Shown in pieces: positions 1 to 12,863 of a DNA stretch of 64,000 nt (positions are counted from its first letter, which is position 1; every line of letters starts with the position of its first letter). The DNA is taken from positions 1,426,001-1,490,000 of the forward strand of contig VJWN01000010.1 of NCBI GenBank assembly GCA_007644065.1, read 5' to 3'. The notes under the pieces were generated by a model, which saw only the letters and a list, made by a program, of their open reading frames with translations, had not been told where the DNA came from and did not search any database. Both the position numbers and the translations under genes were made by a program. This stretch comes from Margaritispora aquatica. Its lineage: Eukaryota; Ascomycota; Leotiomycetes; Helotiales; Discinellaceae.

Positions 1-1931
1 CCGCTGGTGCCACGAAAGTAGAAACGCCAGTCTCGCGATCATAGCTCTGGTACGAGGAAGCGAGACGCTTTCCACCACCACCAGGGAGATCAACAACGAA
101 CTGCGGAGTCATGAAGCCGGCGATGCTGCCGCGAATTTCGCATTCCAGGTCGAGGATGGTCTGGAGAGGAGTGCGCAGGTCTTCGATGCCCTTGACGAGA
201 TCGCAGGCGTAGACGTAGTACTAGAGGGGTTTAGCGTTATGTATAGAGGCTTGGAAGAATAGAGGAGAGGAGCTAGAATCAGGGAGAAGGGAAAGAAAGA
301 AAGGAGTGATACGTACTGGTTGTATATTATTATCAGCGAGCTCTCTGATCAATGCCTTCATGGTCTCGACATCATCGTTCACACCTTTCAACAATACCGA
401 TTGATTCCTCACCACCACGCCATTGACATGTAGTTTATGTGCTGCTTCTCTCGAAACCCACGAGAACTCGTTGGGATGGTTGAAATGCGTGTGCATAGCG
501 ACCTGTTTGCCACGCTCCTTGCCAAGTTTTGCCAGTCGGATCAACTCGTCTGTCCAGAACTACAGAGCACTTAAGTCAGTTACTTGATTACTTGATTCCA
601 CATATTGAAAGCTTGCTTAATTTGAGATCGGATATTGCCAACCAAACACACCACTCGCTCGAATACTAGCAAAAGAGGAATCATAAAATGTAAGCTTACG
701 TCTTCGGGATCCAAAGTTCTTGAAGGATGAACGCAGAGACCTTTCGTTGCAACACGAAATCGGCGCACATGTTCGATGTCTAATAACTTATCTCCAATGA
801 AGCGCAATTGTTGTGGATCAAGCGAGTACGAATCTCCCCCTGAGATCACGACATCTTGAATTTCAGGTGTATTGGCGATATAAGTCAGCATCTGGTCCCA
901 ACGAGCCCTTATTGCCTTTAAAGGGCTTTTGGTCACAGTTTCGGTAGGTGCACCCACTGCGTAGGACCGAGTACAGTAGCGGCAGTAAAGAGGACAGTGA
1001 GAAGTCGCTTCACCCAGAGTTAGTTTTCTTTGCTTAACGAAGGTCGCTCATGTTCAAAGACGTACCCAGGAAGAGACATTTATCTGGGTACCTGTGGACC
1101 AAGCCTTCACATGGCGAATCGTCTTTTTCGTTTAGAGAGTCCAATGTGAGTTTGGGGTGATTCGGCTCGAAAGTCGACTTCATGGGAATGAATTGCCTCC
1201 GGAGAGGGTCAGAAAGAGGATTGCTCCAATCAATGGAGGCTAATATGTGTGGTGGAACTCGAATACTCATTGGCGCCATAGCTATTCCTTCCATTACATC
1301 TTGGACAAAGTCATCACGAGTCTTAATATGACTGAAATGTTCGTCATGTGGTATATCCTCCGGCAAGGTTTCTGAAAGAAATTTGAATAATTTATGTTTG
1401 CCTTGAACATCATTTGCAATCTAAACAAGCTCGTTAGCTAGTAGTTGGTGACTCCGGGGCAAATCTGCTTACTCCCCAGTTGTAGCTCAAGAACTCCTTT
1501 TCAGTTACATCTTTCCAGCGAGCCACCTTCTTCCAGTATGGCACACGATCGAACTTGGAGCCACGAAAATATGCAGGTGTTACTTTTTTGTTGGCCTGGG
1601 CAGGGCGGTTATCTGTGGTTGTAGTATCACTTTTCACTGGTACACTTTTCGTCTGTTCTATGTGACGTTGTTGTAGAGATGGGAAGCGTATACGTCTCGG
1701 TCGTGACGGCGGAAGAACGGTTTCTAGAGGTACCGTCACACCTTCATCCACGGCTGGTGCATTTACTTGCCCAACCTGTTCCTTTGGCTGAGCTGTCGAT
1801 TTAAAGAATCTCATGTTGTACTCATGTGAAGACCCGAGTAGCGATTTGGAGAATCTTTTGCAACATCGGAGCTGGGTATAGTTCATAGCCGCAGCTCTAT
1901 AACTTGAGCTCGTTGTAATAAGAGATGACAT
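1..1931 (-). CDS. L-lysine 2,3-aminomutase-like radical SAM enzyme (KamA family), 3' end beyond window
   Basis: KamA-family enzymes move the alpha-amino group of lysine to the beta carbon using PLP, S-adenosylmethionine and a 4Fe-4S cluster. Five exons fit in frame: 1931-1473, 1420-1066, 1007-700, 559-317 and 220-1 (continuing off the left edge), giving about 528 visible residues. The cluster-binding motif CPLYCRYC (CxxxCxxC) is at 996-973 and spans the canonical position just after the third exon starts. The PLP-lysine motif PGGGGK lies at about 85-68. The first roughly 50 residues are rich in Ser, Arg and Lys with few acids, which suggests a mitochondrial presequence (inference). An in-frame GTG upstream at 1967 is not a likely start, so the ATG at 1931 was chosen. 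The enzyme is best known from bacteria, and the physiological role in fungi is unclear. It could act on another amino acid such as glutamate. Confidence 0.9.
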
Positions 1932-3570
1932 GATAGATCTAGGATTATACTTGGTGTACAAGATCACGATAGTTGCAATTACGATGTTCCTACCACCTTG
2001 TAAGTATCTGTTTGTAGGTTCACATGAGAGGATGGGAGTGGTTTCAGTTGTGATATATTCTTAGATCAACTAGACTTACTTTGACTTTGCAACAGAAAAT
2101 TGGTTCGAGTGTGAGGATATGGAGATGTATATGACAACAGAGCTGTCTGGGAAAGCTCAGGAAGAGATGGGTTAAGGGTTGTATTTAGCTGTATCTTCTA
2201 AACGAGCAGGAACCAGAACAGGGCTGAAGTGTCTGTTAACAGATTGCAGAAGATCCACAAGCCTCAATACAAACGGGGCAACTAAAGCTGCTAGTCCTAT
2301 TTGCAGAAGCCTCATGGAAACAAACTCGACCAACAGCCTAGGGCGAGAATAGCTATTCCCTATTGCCACTCTAGCTTCCGGAAAAGACTGCGTACCTTCA
2401 CTCCGAACCACTAGAAAGTATCAGCCATTCAAATCGCCGATCCTTGGCTCAACAACGATTCGTCCCAGCTACCAGGTCTTGGAGTTGATGTGGCTCAGTG
2501 GACCCTGTCCCCATCAACTGTCAGGCCTCACACTGAGCGTTGTTGGGTGATGGCTGATTGCCTGATTCGCTGAAACAGACCCAAAAACCAAGTTGGTGTG
2601 GTTTGGAGGTTGAGTAAATAACGTTGTGTAAGTTCTCTTGCGGCACGCCTGATGGGTTATGTGCGTTGGTAACAAATAGGAGGAGTGAGAGGCAAGATCG
2701 ATGTTATTCCATTCGCTCGCATCATCCGTCTTTGTGTAACTTGAGGGTTTTCCAACACTTCAAAAGATATGCCGATGGGAAATATCTAGCTGAGAGTATC
2801 ATGTCTTGAGCTAGGTAACAAATCAAGCAGCTGGCAAATACCATCTATATTATCCACAGTTACCTTCATCGCCCCCGACATAGCTATTGCTCGTCCTTGC
2901 CATGATGTTGGTGAGGGGTACATGCTTGCCCGAGGAACACTTGGCAGGTGGATTCTTCTTGAAGTAGATAGAACTGGAATAGAATTCAACACAATCAGGT
3001 CATGATCTCAATAATCAATCACAGGGATAGGCTTAAGCTAAAGTTGGATGGATAAGCTGACCGTCATCTACCCCAACTTTGCGGCGTTGGATCGCTTGGA
3101 ATACGCACGATGTTCGATGGCTGCAGCACCAGGGATGTCGATGCATGCAGCGCCCAACTGGGACAAATGTTTCTGTGAAAATAGCAGAATTCCAAAGAAA
3201 GACATTGCAGAGAGGACCAATATAACACGGGTTTCAACCCAATCGCATGTTTCCCACTTCGTGCAACTTCGTGGGGCCAAAAGGACTAGGCTCATCTTGA
3301 TCCTGGGGTTGGGCCATTCTCGATCTGAGGCAAGAAAGGACACATAAAGGAATAAACACAAGGCAACATGCCGGTACACTTCGCAAGCTAGCAACACAGC
3401 CAAAGAGAAGAAAAACTGGGCGAAGCATAATCGCCGATGGGGAGCAGTGTAAAGGATTTTGCCTATGACCGCCTCCGATTCCGTTGTAGGCAATCTGGAT
3501 AGCTCGCTGGAGCAAGACAGACTGGATTCAGCTCGCAGAAGAGGGGCAAAGTTGACCCGTGACAAAAATG

Positions 3571-3616
3571 TACAGGCACATACACACATACACATATACA
3601 CACATATACATATACA
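3571..3616. repeat. CA/TA dinucleotide-rich microsatellite
   Basis: Alternating ACA and TATA steps repeat imperfectly across about 45 bp, a simple-sequence tract in the intergenic region. No function is implied. Confidence 0.7.
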
Positions 3617-5249
3617 GGCAGAGTATTATATTTTGCCGCGAATAGCTCATTGTTGACGGTTGACCACCAACCAAAGCCAAGGCCAGCGCTTACCAGCGAC
3701 TTGGAAATCCCATCCGTGATACACAAAACACAATTGGCCACAGAAAGCCAACGCGCTGAGTAACTTCAATGGGGCTGTGACTGCAGCACGCAATATAACG
3801 CCAGACAAAGTACTTGATAAGGAATTGCGTCTGTGAATAGCAAGGCCAAAATATGCAAGAGGCCAAATAGGTATGAGAAGACGGCTCGGAACACGGCAGA
3901 CAGTCCACAGAGGAGTTAGCTTAGATACATGAAGTGATAAAAGAAGGAGTTAAAGTTAATAGGAGCGACAGTTTTTCCTGGTCTCCATCAATAATGTTGT
4001 TGGAGCAAGTTGGAAACCGGGGAAAGAGTGGAGAGAATGCTAGAAGGATAAGGTACCTAGGGAGGAACAACAACAGTAACCAGACTGGGAGAACTAACCT
4101 ACCTATTAGCCAACCAACTTGTCCGCTGTTGGTCCCTCTCCAATTTTTGACCACAACACATCAAATAGTTGTGTTGCCAGGGCATGTTCAAAGAGGCACA
4201 TGACAAGCTAACTGGTTATAGTGCTTTCTATCACAGAGTACTGCATATTCTCACGGCCCAGAGCCACGTATCTGGAAAGTCGTGCAGGAGTGTAGGGTGC
4301 CACCAGATCCACAAGTCATAGCTTAGGTTTTTTATATCTCGTCTACATTGCAGCCAACAATGCGTCGGATTTGCCTCGGCGCAGAGTGTACTTCCATGTC
4401 AAGAACTGAAAGCAGTTCGAATATGTGGAGAGTGAGTATTGAGCTCAAACTTATACAGGTGGCGATTTGACGATCCAAAAACTTTATAAATCCATCACCT
4501 ACTGCTTGATTAGTATACTGGACTCTTCATATCAAGAGGAGGCACTATGTTTATGACTTGGCAGTTGCTTAGAATAGGATGTGGGTGGTGATGTTTTGTT
4601 TTATCCAAGTTTCTCAAGCCGGTGCCGTTTTGCGCATGATCCATTACACATGTTACCTGGAGTTTTAAGAACTTGTACTTGAAGTGGCATTTGATATATT
4701 TCAAAACACAAAGGCAGTGCTGTTGAGAAGTTTTTTGTTGGTCATTACAGATTTTAGGAAGCTATTCTTCCTCACCAAGTGGTGTAAACAAGATCTTGGT
4801 GGCTAACTACATAGAGGTTACTTCATCATCAATGGGAAACCATTCCATACAAGATTCAACCAAGGTAGCTGAATCAACCAACCAAAAGAACCTTCTCGCT
4901 GTCGTGTCCCGGGGAAAACACTAGCTATCAGCATTGAAGTTTCTCCAAGTCCTTTCCTAACATGGTTTCCTTAAAAATGTTTCCTGATTGTTGGTTTCTT
5001 TATACAATTGCTTCACTTAATGATCCAGAGAAATCAAGTCATAGGAAGGTGTTTTTAGATTGTCATTGCCATGATGTAAAGCAGAAAGTAGCCACACAAC
5101 TCGCCCTATAACCTGTAAACATACTGCCAAGAATTATAATATCCAACAAGAATTAGACATCAATAACCTCTGTAAATTCAATACTACGATTCTTGGGAAG
5201 ATGAAATAAAGAGAAATTTTATTTCTTCTGAGCCCTGGACTTAGACTTT

Positions 5250-5516
5250 TCAACTTCCGCCCCACATATAAGAAATCGGGCAATCCTCAGCAGAGACCTT
5301 CCCATATGTATATATCATCAACTCCCGTCGCGCCTCATCAACATCACTTGCTGACTTTAGTATTGTGACGAATGTTTGAGACTGGCTCAGTGCATCTTCA
5401 TTAGGTCCAAGGAACGTAAAAATACCTTGACTTGTAGCCAACGCGATGGTCGCTAACCTCGTCTGAGTGCCTCCATTATCTTTTGAGTATTCACAATAGT
5501 TCGACGTACTCTTGCG
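5250..5516 (-). pseudogene. Possible orphan exon or gene relic
   Basis: An 88-codon open frame without any ATG start ends at 5250. The translation is compositionally protein-like (mixed hydrophobic/charged, for example TRLATIALATSQG and ending SYMWGGS), unlike most random frames nearby. No family was recognised. It could be a relic of a decayed gene, an exon of an unresolved gene, or chance. Confidence 0.18.
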
Positions 5517-6064
5517 CTACGGTGTAGTGTTTCAAATTCAAGAAAGGGACTCATCAAGCTCTGTTCAGGTTGTGGCCCTCGTAATACACAAGAAAGCCAT
5601 GAGCTTTGAACGAGGCACTCGCCAAATCTCAATCATAAGCCGGAATTTTGTGCGAAGGTAAAAATTGAATTAACAATGCTCCATTTCATGTCATAATAAA
5701 TATGATTTGAGATATGTAAATATATTTGACTGAGAAATGAATGATGACACCTCTGACATTTCATTGATGGGAAAGCCTCAATTAAAACTTGACAAGCAGG
5801 CTAGCTAAAAAGGGGACATACTATTTGATCCGCAAAAGATGATGGAATTTATGAATACATACAATCTCAAAGTCAAGGCAAAGACGTGTCTGTTCAGTTG
5901 AAGGATGTAATTTTTCCAAATGTAAAATATGCAATTATCCAAATGTTGTGAACAAAACAGAAAGGAGTTCAGGTGCAACGAAAAGGACGGGAGGAATCGG
6001 CCGGGGAAATTCCGGATGATAATTTCATTGGCTCATCATGTGATTTAGCGTGGCAAGTTCTCCT

Positions 6065-6073
6065 CCCAATTGG
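6065..6073. promoter_or_regulatory. CCAAT-box-like palindrome upstream of the ATP synthase alpha gene
   Basis: The sequence CCCAATTGG carries CCAAT on both strands about 140 bp before the ATG. CCAAT elements bind the HAP/CBF complex, which controls respiratory genes in fungi. The match is short, so the assignment is weak. Confidence 0.3.
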
Positions 6074-6209
6074 AACTTCGATTCTGTCAACTCGCTCTTT
6101 CACTTGGATCTGCAGACCACCTCCTCCAACCTCCATCTCTACTCATCCATTCAATTGCTGTCGGCGATTGAATCTTTCTTCTCTCCTTTTCACATAGATT
6201 CTGGTCATC

Positions 6210-8506
6210 ATGTTCAGGAACGCTCTCCGCCAGTCTACGAGGACCGTGGGCGCAATCTCTGCCTCTGGCAGAGTCGCTGCGGTATGTAACATTGACGACG
6301 ATTTCTTATGTCCATCAAGCTGCAGACCATCTCAATCAATCCAGCGATCATCGCAGGACTCAATTGATTCATTGAGACGATATTGTTTGATGGTTGAGAG
6401 CTGTCTGCAAGCTTCGATAGCTCTAGGCTCGAGCATGTTGAGGTTTTTCGGGCTTCGGTTAACTAATGTTTTCATTTCAGGGACGAACTGCCGCACCAGC
6501 TTTCAACGCAGCATCAAAACAGATTCGAAGCTACGCTGATGCAAAAGCATCCCCAACCGAAGTTTCTTCTATCCTCGAGCAAAGAATTCGCGGTGTTCAA
6601 GAGGAATCAAACCTTGCCGAAACTGGCCGTGTCTTATCCGTCGGGTACGTTGCATCTATATCACCGACAATAAAACAACACATTGGAAACAAGGGGTTTG
6701 GAGTTGTGGCTGGATGTTATAACTGACGGGTCATAGTGACGGTATCGCTCGTGTCCATGGTATGAGCAATGTGCAAGCTGAGGAGCTTGTCGAGTAAGTT
6801 TTTCAAGGACTTCTAAATACCTCAATTGCTGATCAGAGAAAGGTTCGCCTCCGGTGTCAAGGGAATGTGCATGAACTTGGAGGCTGGCCAGGTCGGTGTT
6901 GTGCTTTTCGGATCTGATCGTCTCGTCAAGGAGGGTGAGACCGTCAAGCGTACTGGAGAGATTGTGAGTAAACCCGGATTGCTCCGCAGGAAGTAGAGAA
7001 ACTCATACAAGAAAGGTTGATGTCCCCGTCGGAATTGAGCTTCTCGGCCGTGTCGTTGATGCTCTCGGAAACCCAATTGATGGAAAGGGACCAATCAAGA
7101 CCACTGAGAAGCGTCGTGCTCAACTTAAGGCACCTGGTATTCTCCCACGTCACTCTGTCAACGAGCCAGTACAGACCGGTCTCAAGTCTGTCGATGCCAT
7201 GGTACCTATCGGACGTGGACAGCGTGAGTTGATTATTGGCGATCGTCAAACCGGAAAGACCGCTGTTGCCCTCGATACCATGCTCAACCAAAAGCGATGG
7301 AACGACGGAAACGACGAGTCCAAGAAGCTTTACTGTGTGTACGTTGCTGTTGGACAAAAGCGATCTACTGTTGCCCAGTTGGTCAAGACCCTTGAGGAGA
7401 ACGATGCCATGAAGTACTCCATCATTGTCGCTGCTACTGCCTCTGAGGCCGCTCCTCTTCAATACATCGCTCCTTTCACCGGTTGCTCCATGGGTATGTA
7501 TATTCCTCCCACTCAATCTCCCTGTTTCCGCCACACAATGACTACATGGATAAATCCTCGCTCTACCCAATCTTCTAAATATCATGACACAATTGCTAAT
7601 TCATTAATTTTCCTTTAGGTGAGTGGTTCCGAGACAATGGAAAGCACGCAGTCATCATCTTCGACGATCTGTCCAAGCAAGCTGGTAAGTTGACTACTCC
7701 TTACCTGATTTCTCCTGGCAGAGCTAATAAAATTGCTAGTGGCTTATCGTCAAATGTCTCTCCTTCTCCGTCGTCCCCCAGGACGTGAGGCTTACCCCGG
7801 AGACGTTTTCTATCTCCACTCTCGTCTTCTCGAGCGTGCTGCTAAGATGAGCGCGAAGCACGGCAGTGGATCTTTGACTGCTCTGCCAATTATTGAGACC
7901 CAGGGTGGTGATGTGTCCGCTTACATTCCAACAAACGTTATCTCCATTACCGATGGACAGATTTTCTTGGAGGCAGAGCTTTTCTACAAGGGTATCCGCC
8001 CAGCCATTAACGTCGGTCTCTCCGTGTCTCGTGTCGGTTCCGCTGCCCAGTTGAAGGCAATGAAGCAAGTTGCTGGTTCATTGAAGCTTTTCTTGGCTCA
8101 ATACCGTGAGGTTGCTGCTTTCGCTCAATTCGGTTCTGATCTCGATGCTGCCACCAAGCAGACCCTCAACCGTGGTGAACGTGTAAGTTATTGCCGAATT
8201 CTTCTCCTGATTATAGAGTTATAACTGACCATTCTTTCCCTACAGTTGACTGAGCTCCTGAAGCAAAAGCAATATTCTCCAATGGCTGTTAACGAAATGG
8301 TTCCTCTTATCTACGCCGGTGTCAACGGTCACCTTGACAACGTGCCAGTCAACAAGATTCTGCAATGGGAGGCCGATTTCATTGCACACATGAAGACCAA
8401 CGAGTCGGATGTGTTGGCCACAATTGACAAGGAGGGTGCATTGAGCAAGGACTTGGAGGCAAGACTGAAGGATATCATCACCACCTTCACCAAGAGCTTC
8501 ACATAA
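6210..8506 (+). CDS. atp1: ATP synthase F1 subunit alpha, mitochondrial
   Basis: Regulatory/structural alpha subunit of the F1 catalytic head of mitochondrial F1Fo ATP synthase, in the matrix face of the inner membrane. Eight exons join in frame: 6210-6281, 6481-6644, 6737-6793, 6843-6963, 7016-7493, 7619-7684, 7740-8182 and 8246-8506, giving 553 aa, the usual size. The first about 45 residues are basic and Ser/Ala-rich, typical of a mitochondrial presequence. The P-loop GDRQTGKT is at about residues 213-220, the Walker B region reads [10 protein letters not shown], and the alpha/beta signature [10 protein letters not shown] is at about 407-416. The gene has many short introns and highly biased codons rich in C-ending triplets, as expected for a strongly expressed housekeeping gene. 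The assignment is secure. Confidence 0.98.
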
Positions 8507-9803
8507 AAATGGCGGCGGTAATGGGAATGCTACTTATTTAACTTCTTTCTTTTGTTCTGGCATGATGGACTGGTGGGGTGGGGGTTGAACTGTATTGAAG
8601 TCATGGTGTTGCCAAAGAACGAAGATGGGTGGTAAATAGTGGAGCTGTAAAATAGAAGACGGTTGGTCCTGAATTTGGAGTGTTATTCTGGTTTTGTGTA
8701 TGCTTTGTCTAGCAAACTGCTGTCGTTTGTGTGATGATGTCCTAGCATTCCTTCGGCATTTTGCCTTCTCGATTTACACATGGAAGTCTATACACCCTTA
8801 ACATACAACATTGGACTTTTCTGAAGCCTCCTCTCAGTGCTCCTTCGATGTTACCCGTAATTTGACGTACCGTATTCTGAAGCCCATCTCCCCGCTGTCC
8901 TACTGGGAAATGTGATGATAATGAGGCAAGGTTCCTAGCTAAACACAAATATGACACTTGTGCAGTTAACACAGTAATATTCGCGCAACTGCTTTTTACT
9001 AGAATTAGTGTTATGCCGGCGGTCCCTTTCATTTGGTTGATCGACTAGTATATTACTTGTGCAACTTAACTCTGCAAGCTTGCACCTATCATCCCTTTGT
9101 TACTCGCCAATACAGACTATCCACAGAAATAGGCTATAACCTCGATCACATATCATGGATCAAAAGCAAGTTACAAGACATGGTTGTTTTCCTTTTTTAT
9201 CTCTATTTTAAATTGTTTTTGAGTTTGCTATGTATTTTTTGCTATCAAATGTACAATGATCATCCACTTCAGCTCTGTTCATCCTAATATCTACATATCT
9301 CTCGCCAAAAGAGATGCTAACTGAGGATGCCTCTAGGTAGTCTCTGAAATCAATCTTTCACGCTTTGAAAGTTGTACCGTGCCGAACCCATATGTAGCCC
9401 CCTACTTGCCCATTGGTGTTTATATGACGTATCCCCATCAACAAGTTGCTGCTTCACAGCCACACAAATATCTGATAGTGTATTCCAGATCTGCATGCAT
9501 GCAGCTTGAAAGAAAGCAGGTATGTCCATCCGTCGATGGCAAGAAAAAATCTTACAGAGAAGGAAAGAAAAGGGTATGTACATTAACAGAGATATGAAGA
9601 TCATCGAGCCTAATTATTTATCGTATGCCCGTTCTAGTGAAGAAATTATAACTTTAGTACCATCAATCATGTCTGGGTCATGATTCATGTGTCGTGTGCT
9701 GTTGACAAAGGGGTCTGCACTACCAACAATATGACAGCAAAATAACGAAGTTCGAGAGCAACTGATTCCGAAGAAAAGAAGCGGCTGTGAATGCTGCTCT
9801 GGC
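8507..9803. other. Intergenic region with 3' ends of converging genes
   Basis: Contains the 3' flank of the ATP synthase alpha gene and the 3' flank of the GAF-domain gene, which converge here. The open frames are short and do not show coding character. Confidence 0.5.
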
Positions 9804-12800
9804 TCACTCATAGCGTCGTGCTTGAGATTGATGCGAATCCAGTGAGTGCTTGCCCATGTGATATAAGTCTCCTTCCAGATGTAATTCGGTTGCCTCGTTG
9901 GCTGGATATGGTCTGGAGGGAGCGCTCACAGGCTCAGTCATGGATCGCAAGACTGGCCTGCGTGCAGGCTTCTGCAAAATTATGCTCTTCAACACTTGGG
10001 AAAATTCAAGAAGTGTCTGAGTCTCTTCATCCGCACAAAACCCCATAGAACGTGTTTTCCACGAAAAGACTCCCATGACGAAGCCAGAGTCTCTAACCTT
10101 TATAGGAACACTAGTATTGGGGAAAATAGAGATCAGACTGCCGTGCTGGTAGTTCTGATCATCACCATTGCGTGGCCAAGTCATGCCTCCTCGGGTCCGT
10201 AAAGCGCAAAGATGCGTCTCTGGACGAAGGTCAAGGGGTCTTGTCAATCCATAAGCAACTAGGATTCTGCTTCTCAGACCGCCAGGTCTCAGAAGAGCCT
10301 CATCTGTCATACCTGGCCGTTCTGGTGTAAGTTCTGCAACATATATCAGATCATAGTTATGTTTTTGTGCAAAAGCAGAGCAAGCCAGAGCTGCATATTT
10401 TGCCGCCTCGCTCTTCTCCCATGTTGGCGAGATTGCGTTGTAGATACTGGTTGATATCTCGCTGGGTGGAACTCTCGCCTTCAATTTCCGCGAAGCTGCG
10501 AACGAAGTTTGCGATACTTCCTTGTTTGAAGGGTTCTGATCCTGGTGAATTCGAGAATCCTGCCCAGATCGTTCATGACTAGGAGGCGCTGCTTGCTGCA
10601 CTATCTGTTCACTGTACACACTATGAGAGGTCTGAAGGATGAAAGTTTGTGGATGAAGGTTCTGTGACGCCTGTGGTTGTACCACACATTCATCGTACAA
10701 ATCTGGTGACGCTTCTTCTGGTAGTACCGGCTGTTCAAAAGCTTGCGATACCTTTCGGTGCAAGACTTGTCTGCGTTGGAATGTTTGGGAGAGCTTCTTC
10801 TGCATAACTCGTAAGCCAGAAGCAAATCTAGATTCTCCTTCTGTATCATGAGTTTTCTTGATGGTCTTTTCCAGTGCCCATGGGTCGCTTGGCATAATAG
10901 AAAATGAATCATCATCGTCAAAGCTTTTACTAGGCTCAGCACGCTTGTAGCAGGTATCCGCGGTCTCTTCTGAAGGTCGGTAATCGGTAGCAGTATCTAA
11001 AGATCCAGAACCTACTTGGTGCCTATTCACTTCAACTGCACTGTCTACTGAAAAGTCGTGAGAGTCATCAAACTCGTCGGCATCTGCAACGGCTAGGAAC
11101 TGAATAAGATCTAGACTTGGGTTATGGGATAGCTCATCTGCTAACAAGGATCGATCGGGAGTGTTTGGAGGATGCAAGCGGAGGGATGTCAGATCAGAAC
11201 TCGAAAAGGGTCTTGAGATCGAATCCTCGAGGTCGTGAAAGGTAGGCAACGATGTCTTCCCATTAAACGAAGCATCAGTAACCAGATTGGATTCCTCATC
11301 TTTGTAGAAGCTTTGACTTGCGTCAACATTGATTCGGTAGGCCTCGTTCTCGCGCGAAGGTGGCGGGGTATGGCTCGGACGGTTATCAGGTGGCAGAGCC
11401 TGATTGATAGAGTAATGTCCAGATGGGGGAGGTGATGTTGGCCTGTAGGATCGTAAAGCTGATGGCGTAAGGTCAGATTCGTATTCTGGATAATTATCAA
11501 TACCCAACAGCGGAAGCTCAAAGTTCTTTTGGTGAACTGTCTGAGCAGTAGGGTCCTTTCTGTTCGGTCTGAACTGTGCATGCATATCTGGGTTGAACAA
11601 TTGCGAAAGCTGCATATTCATTTCAGCCATGACCAAGGATCCAAACTCAGCAAGTTCTCGCCGTTGGTCTGGTGTAAAAATTTCTCGCTTCTCCTTGGAC
11701 CAGATTGCGAAAACTCCAACAACCAAGCCTTCAGGTGACAGAAGAGGTGCACCAGCGAAGAAGCGAATACAGGGTAAACCCTTCACCAGAGGATTTCTCG
11801 CAAATCGCCAGTCCTAACAAACAATTTAGTCATATGAAGCCTTTTGACGTCTACAGATTAACATACCTGACGTGCGTCAAGTAAAACCATGACCTCACTG
11901 CTGTAGAGCACATGAGCAGAAATGCTCATCTGCCTACCAATGCTAGCTTCATTGTATCCGGTTTCGACCTTCAGAATTTCGTGTGTTCGGCTGAATAGGC
12001 TGATAGAAGCGCAAGTGGTAGTAAACTTGCTCATTGCGGCTCGTAGAAGAGCTTCTACTCTATCACTGGACCACACTTGCCACAATGGATTGTACTGACA
12101 AGAGTAAGTCAAACGCTTATCCTCGTTGTGTGGTAGGATTGCAGGAAGGTATTCATATCTCGAGCTCAATCCTGGCGTAGCAGGTGGTGATATGATATTG
12201 TAATGACCCTGATCAATTGTTAACAGTATCCTCAAATGGTAGCTTTGGAGTTGCTTGTACCCCTATGTAGGATCGAATATAACGTGACCACATGTCTTGC
12301 TTGGAGAAATCGGGAGCCAGGAGGCGTGCGAGATCCTCAATTTCCGCCGCTCTGACTAAGGCAGCAATTTCCATAGCGGATGTAACTCTCGCTCCCATAG
12401 AACGTTTGCCTCGAGTAGCGTTCGCTTTATGGCCTGAATACTCGCTTGATGCGAGACCATTGAGCTTCCTGATGGTTTCTCCTCTCCGCCGAGCAATTGT
12501 GATTGTCGATATTGCAGCTTCAGAGTTAAGGTCGATTTCGGGACGTAAAAAGCTACTTGGCTCCTTTCGTGCCGACATTTTGTGCTCCAGAGGTTTCACA
12601 TACGGACATGGCCGTACCTGGTTGCGCAATAACTCGAGCCGTTCCTGGCGAGTTCCTACAGGGACCTCTTCTTCCTCTTCCTCCTCCTCCTCGTCAGTGT
12701 TGGTGTTGCTGGCTAGATCTGTCAAAGATTGCTTGTTGAATAGTCCAAGTCCGTCTGAAAGAGATTTCTTCTCGTTAAGAAATTGGTTTGAGAATGAGTG

Positions 12801-12863
12801 AAGGTTGGCGTGCGAGTTATTCCCCGCCTTCAGGTTAAAACGAGATTTGGAAGTGGAAAGCAT
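9804..12863 (-). CDS. GAF-domain protein with no recognisable output domain
   Basis: Three exons in phase 0 (12863-12261, 12208-11867, 11813-9804) give 984 aa. Introns are 52-53 bp with a GTTAAC or similar branch site. Residues 1-200 are basic and low complexity with a run of ten Glu near residue 57. A GAF domain spans the second and third exons (about residues 225-370), with the motif PCIRFFAGAPLLSPEG and the following VVGVFAIW typical of the family. A long disordered Ser/Pro/Asp-rich linker follows. The last about 200 residues have a second, weaker GAF-like arrangement (ALACSAFAQKHNYDLIYVAE, then VMGVFSWKTRSMGF). Similar N-terminal GAF modules sit in fungal hybrid histidine kinases, but no HisKA, HATPase or receiver domain is encoded here. 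A role as a small-ligand or redox sensor is inference. Confidence 0.8.

Larger units (their letters stand above)
1968..6209. other. Gene-poor intergenic region
   Basis: About 4.2 kb with no convincing gene. Open frames here are short, lack ATG starts or lack neighbouring splice signals. It holds a CA/TA-rich microsatellite (about 3571-3616), one coding-like fragment (5250-5516), and presumably the promoters of the two flanking genes. Confidence 0.5.

Noticed and set aside
2172..2411. 79-codon minus-strand frame
   Set aside because: It begins with GTG rather than ATG and has no splice sites or motifs.
3068..3601. 177-codon minus-strand frame
   Set aside because: Overlaps a CA/TA microsatellite, giving Cys/Val runs, and no homologous motif is seen.
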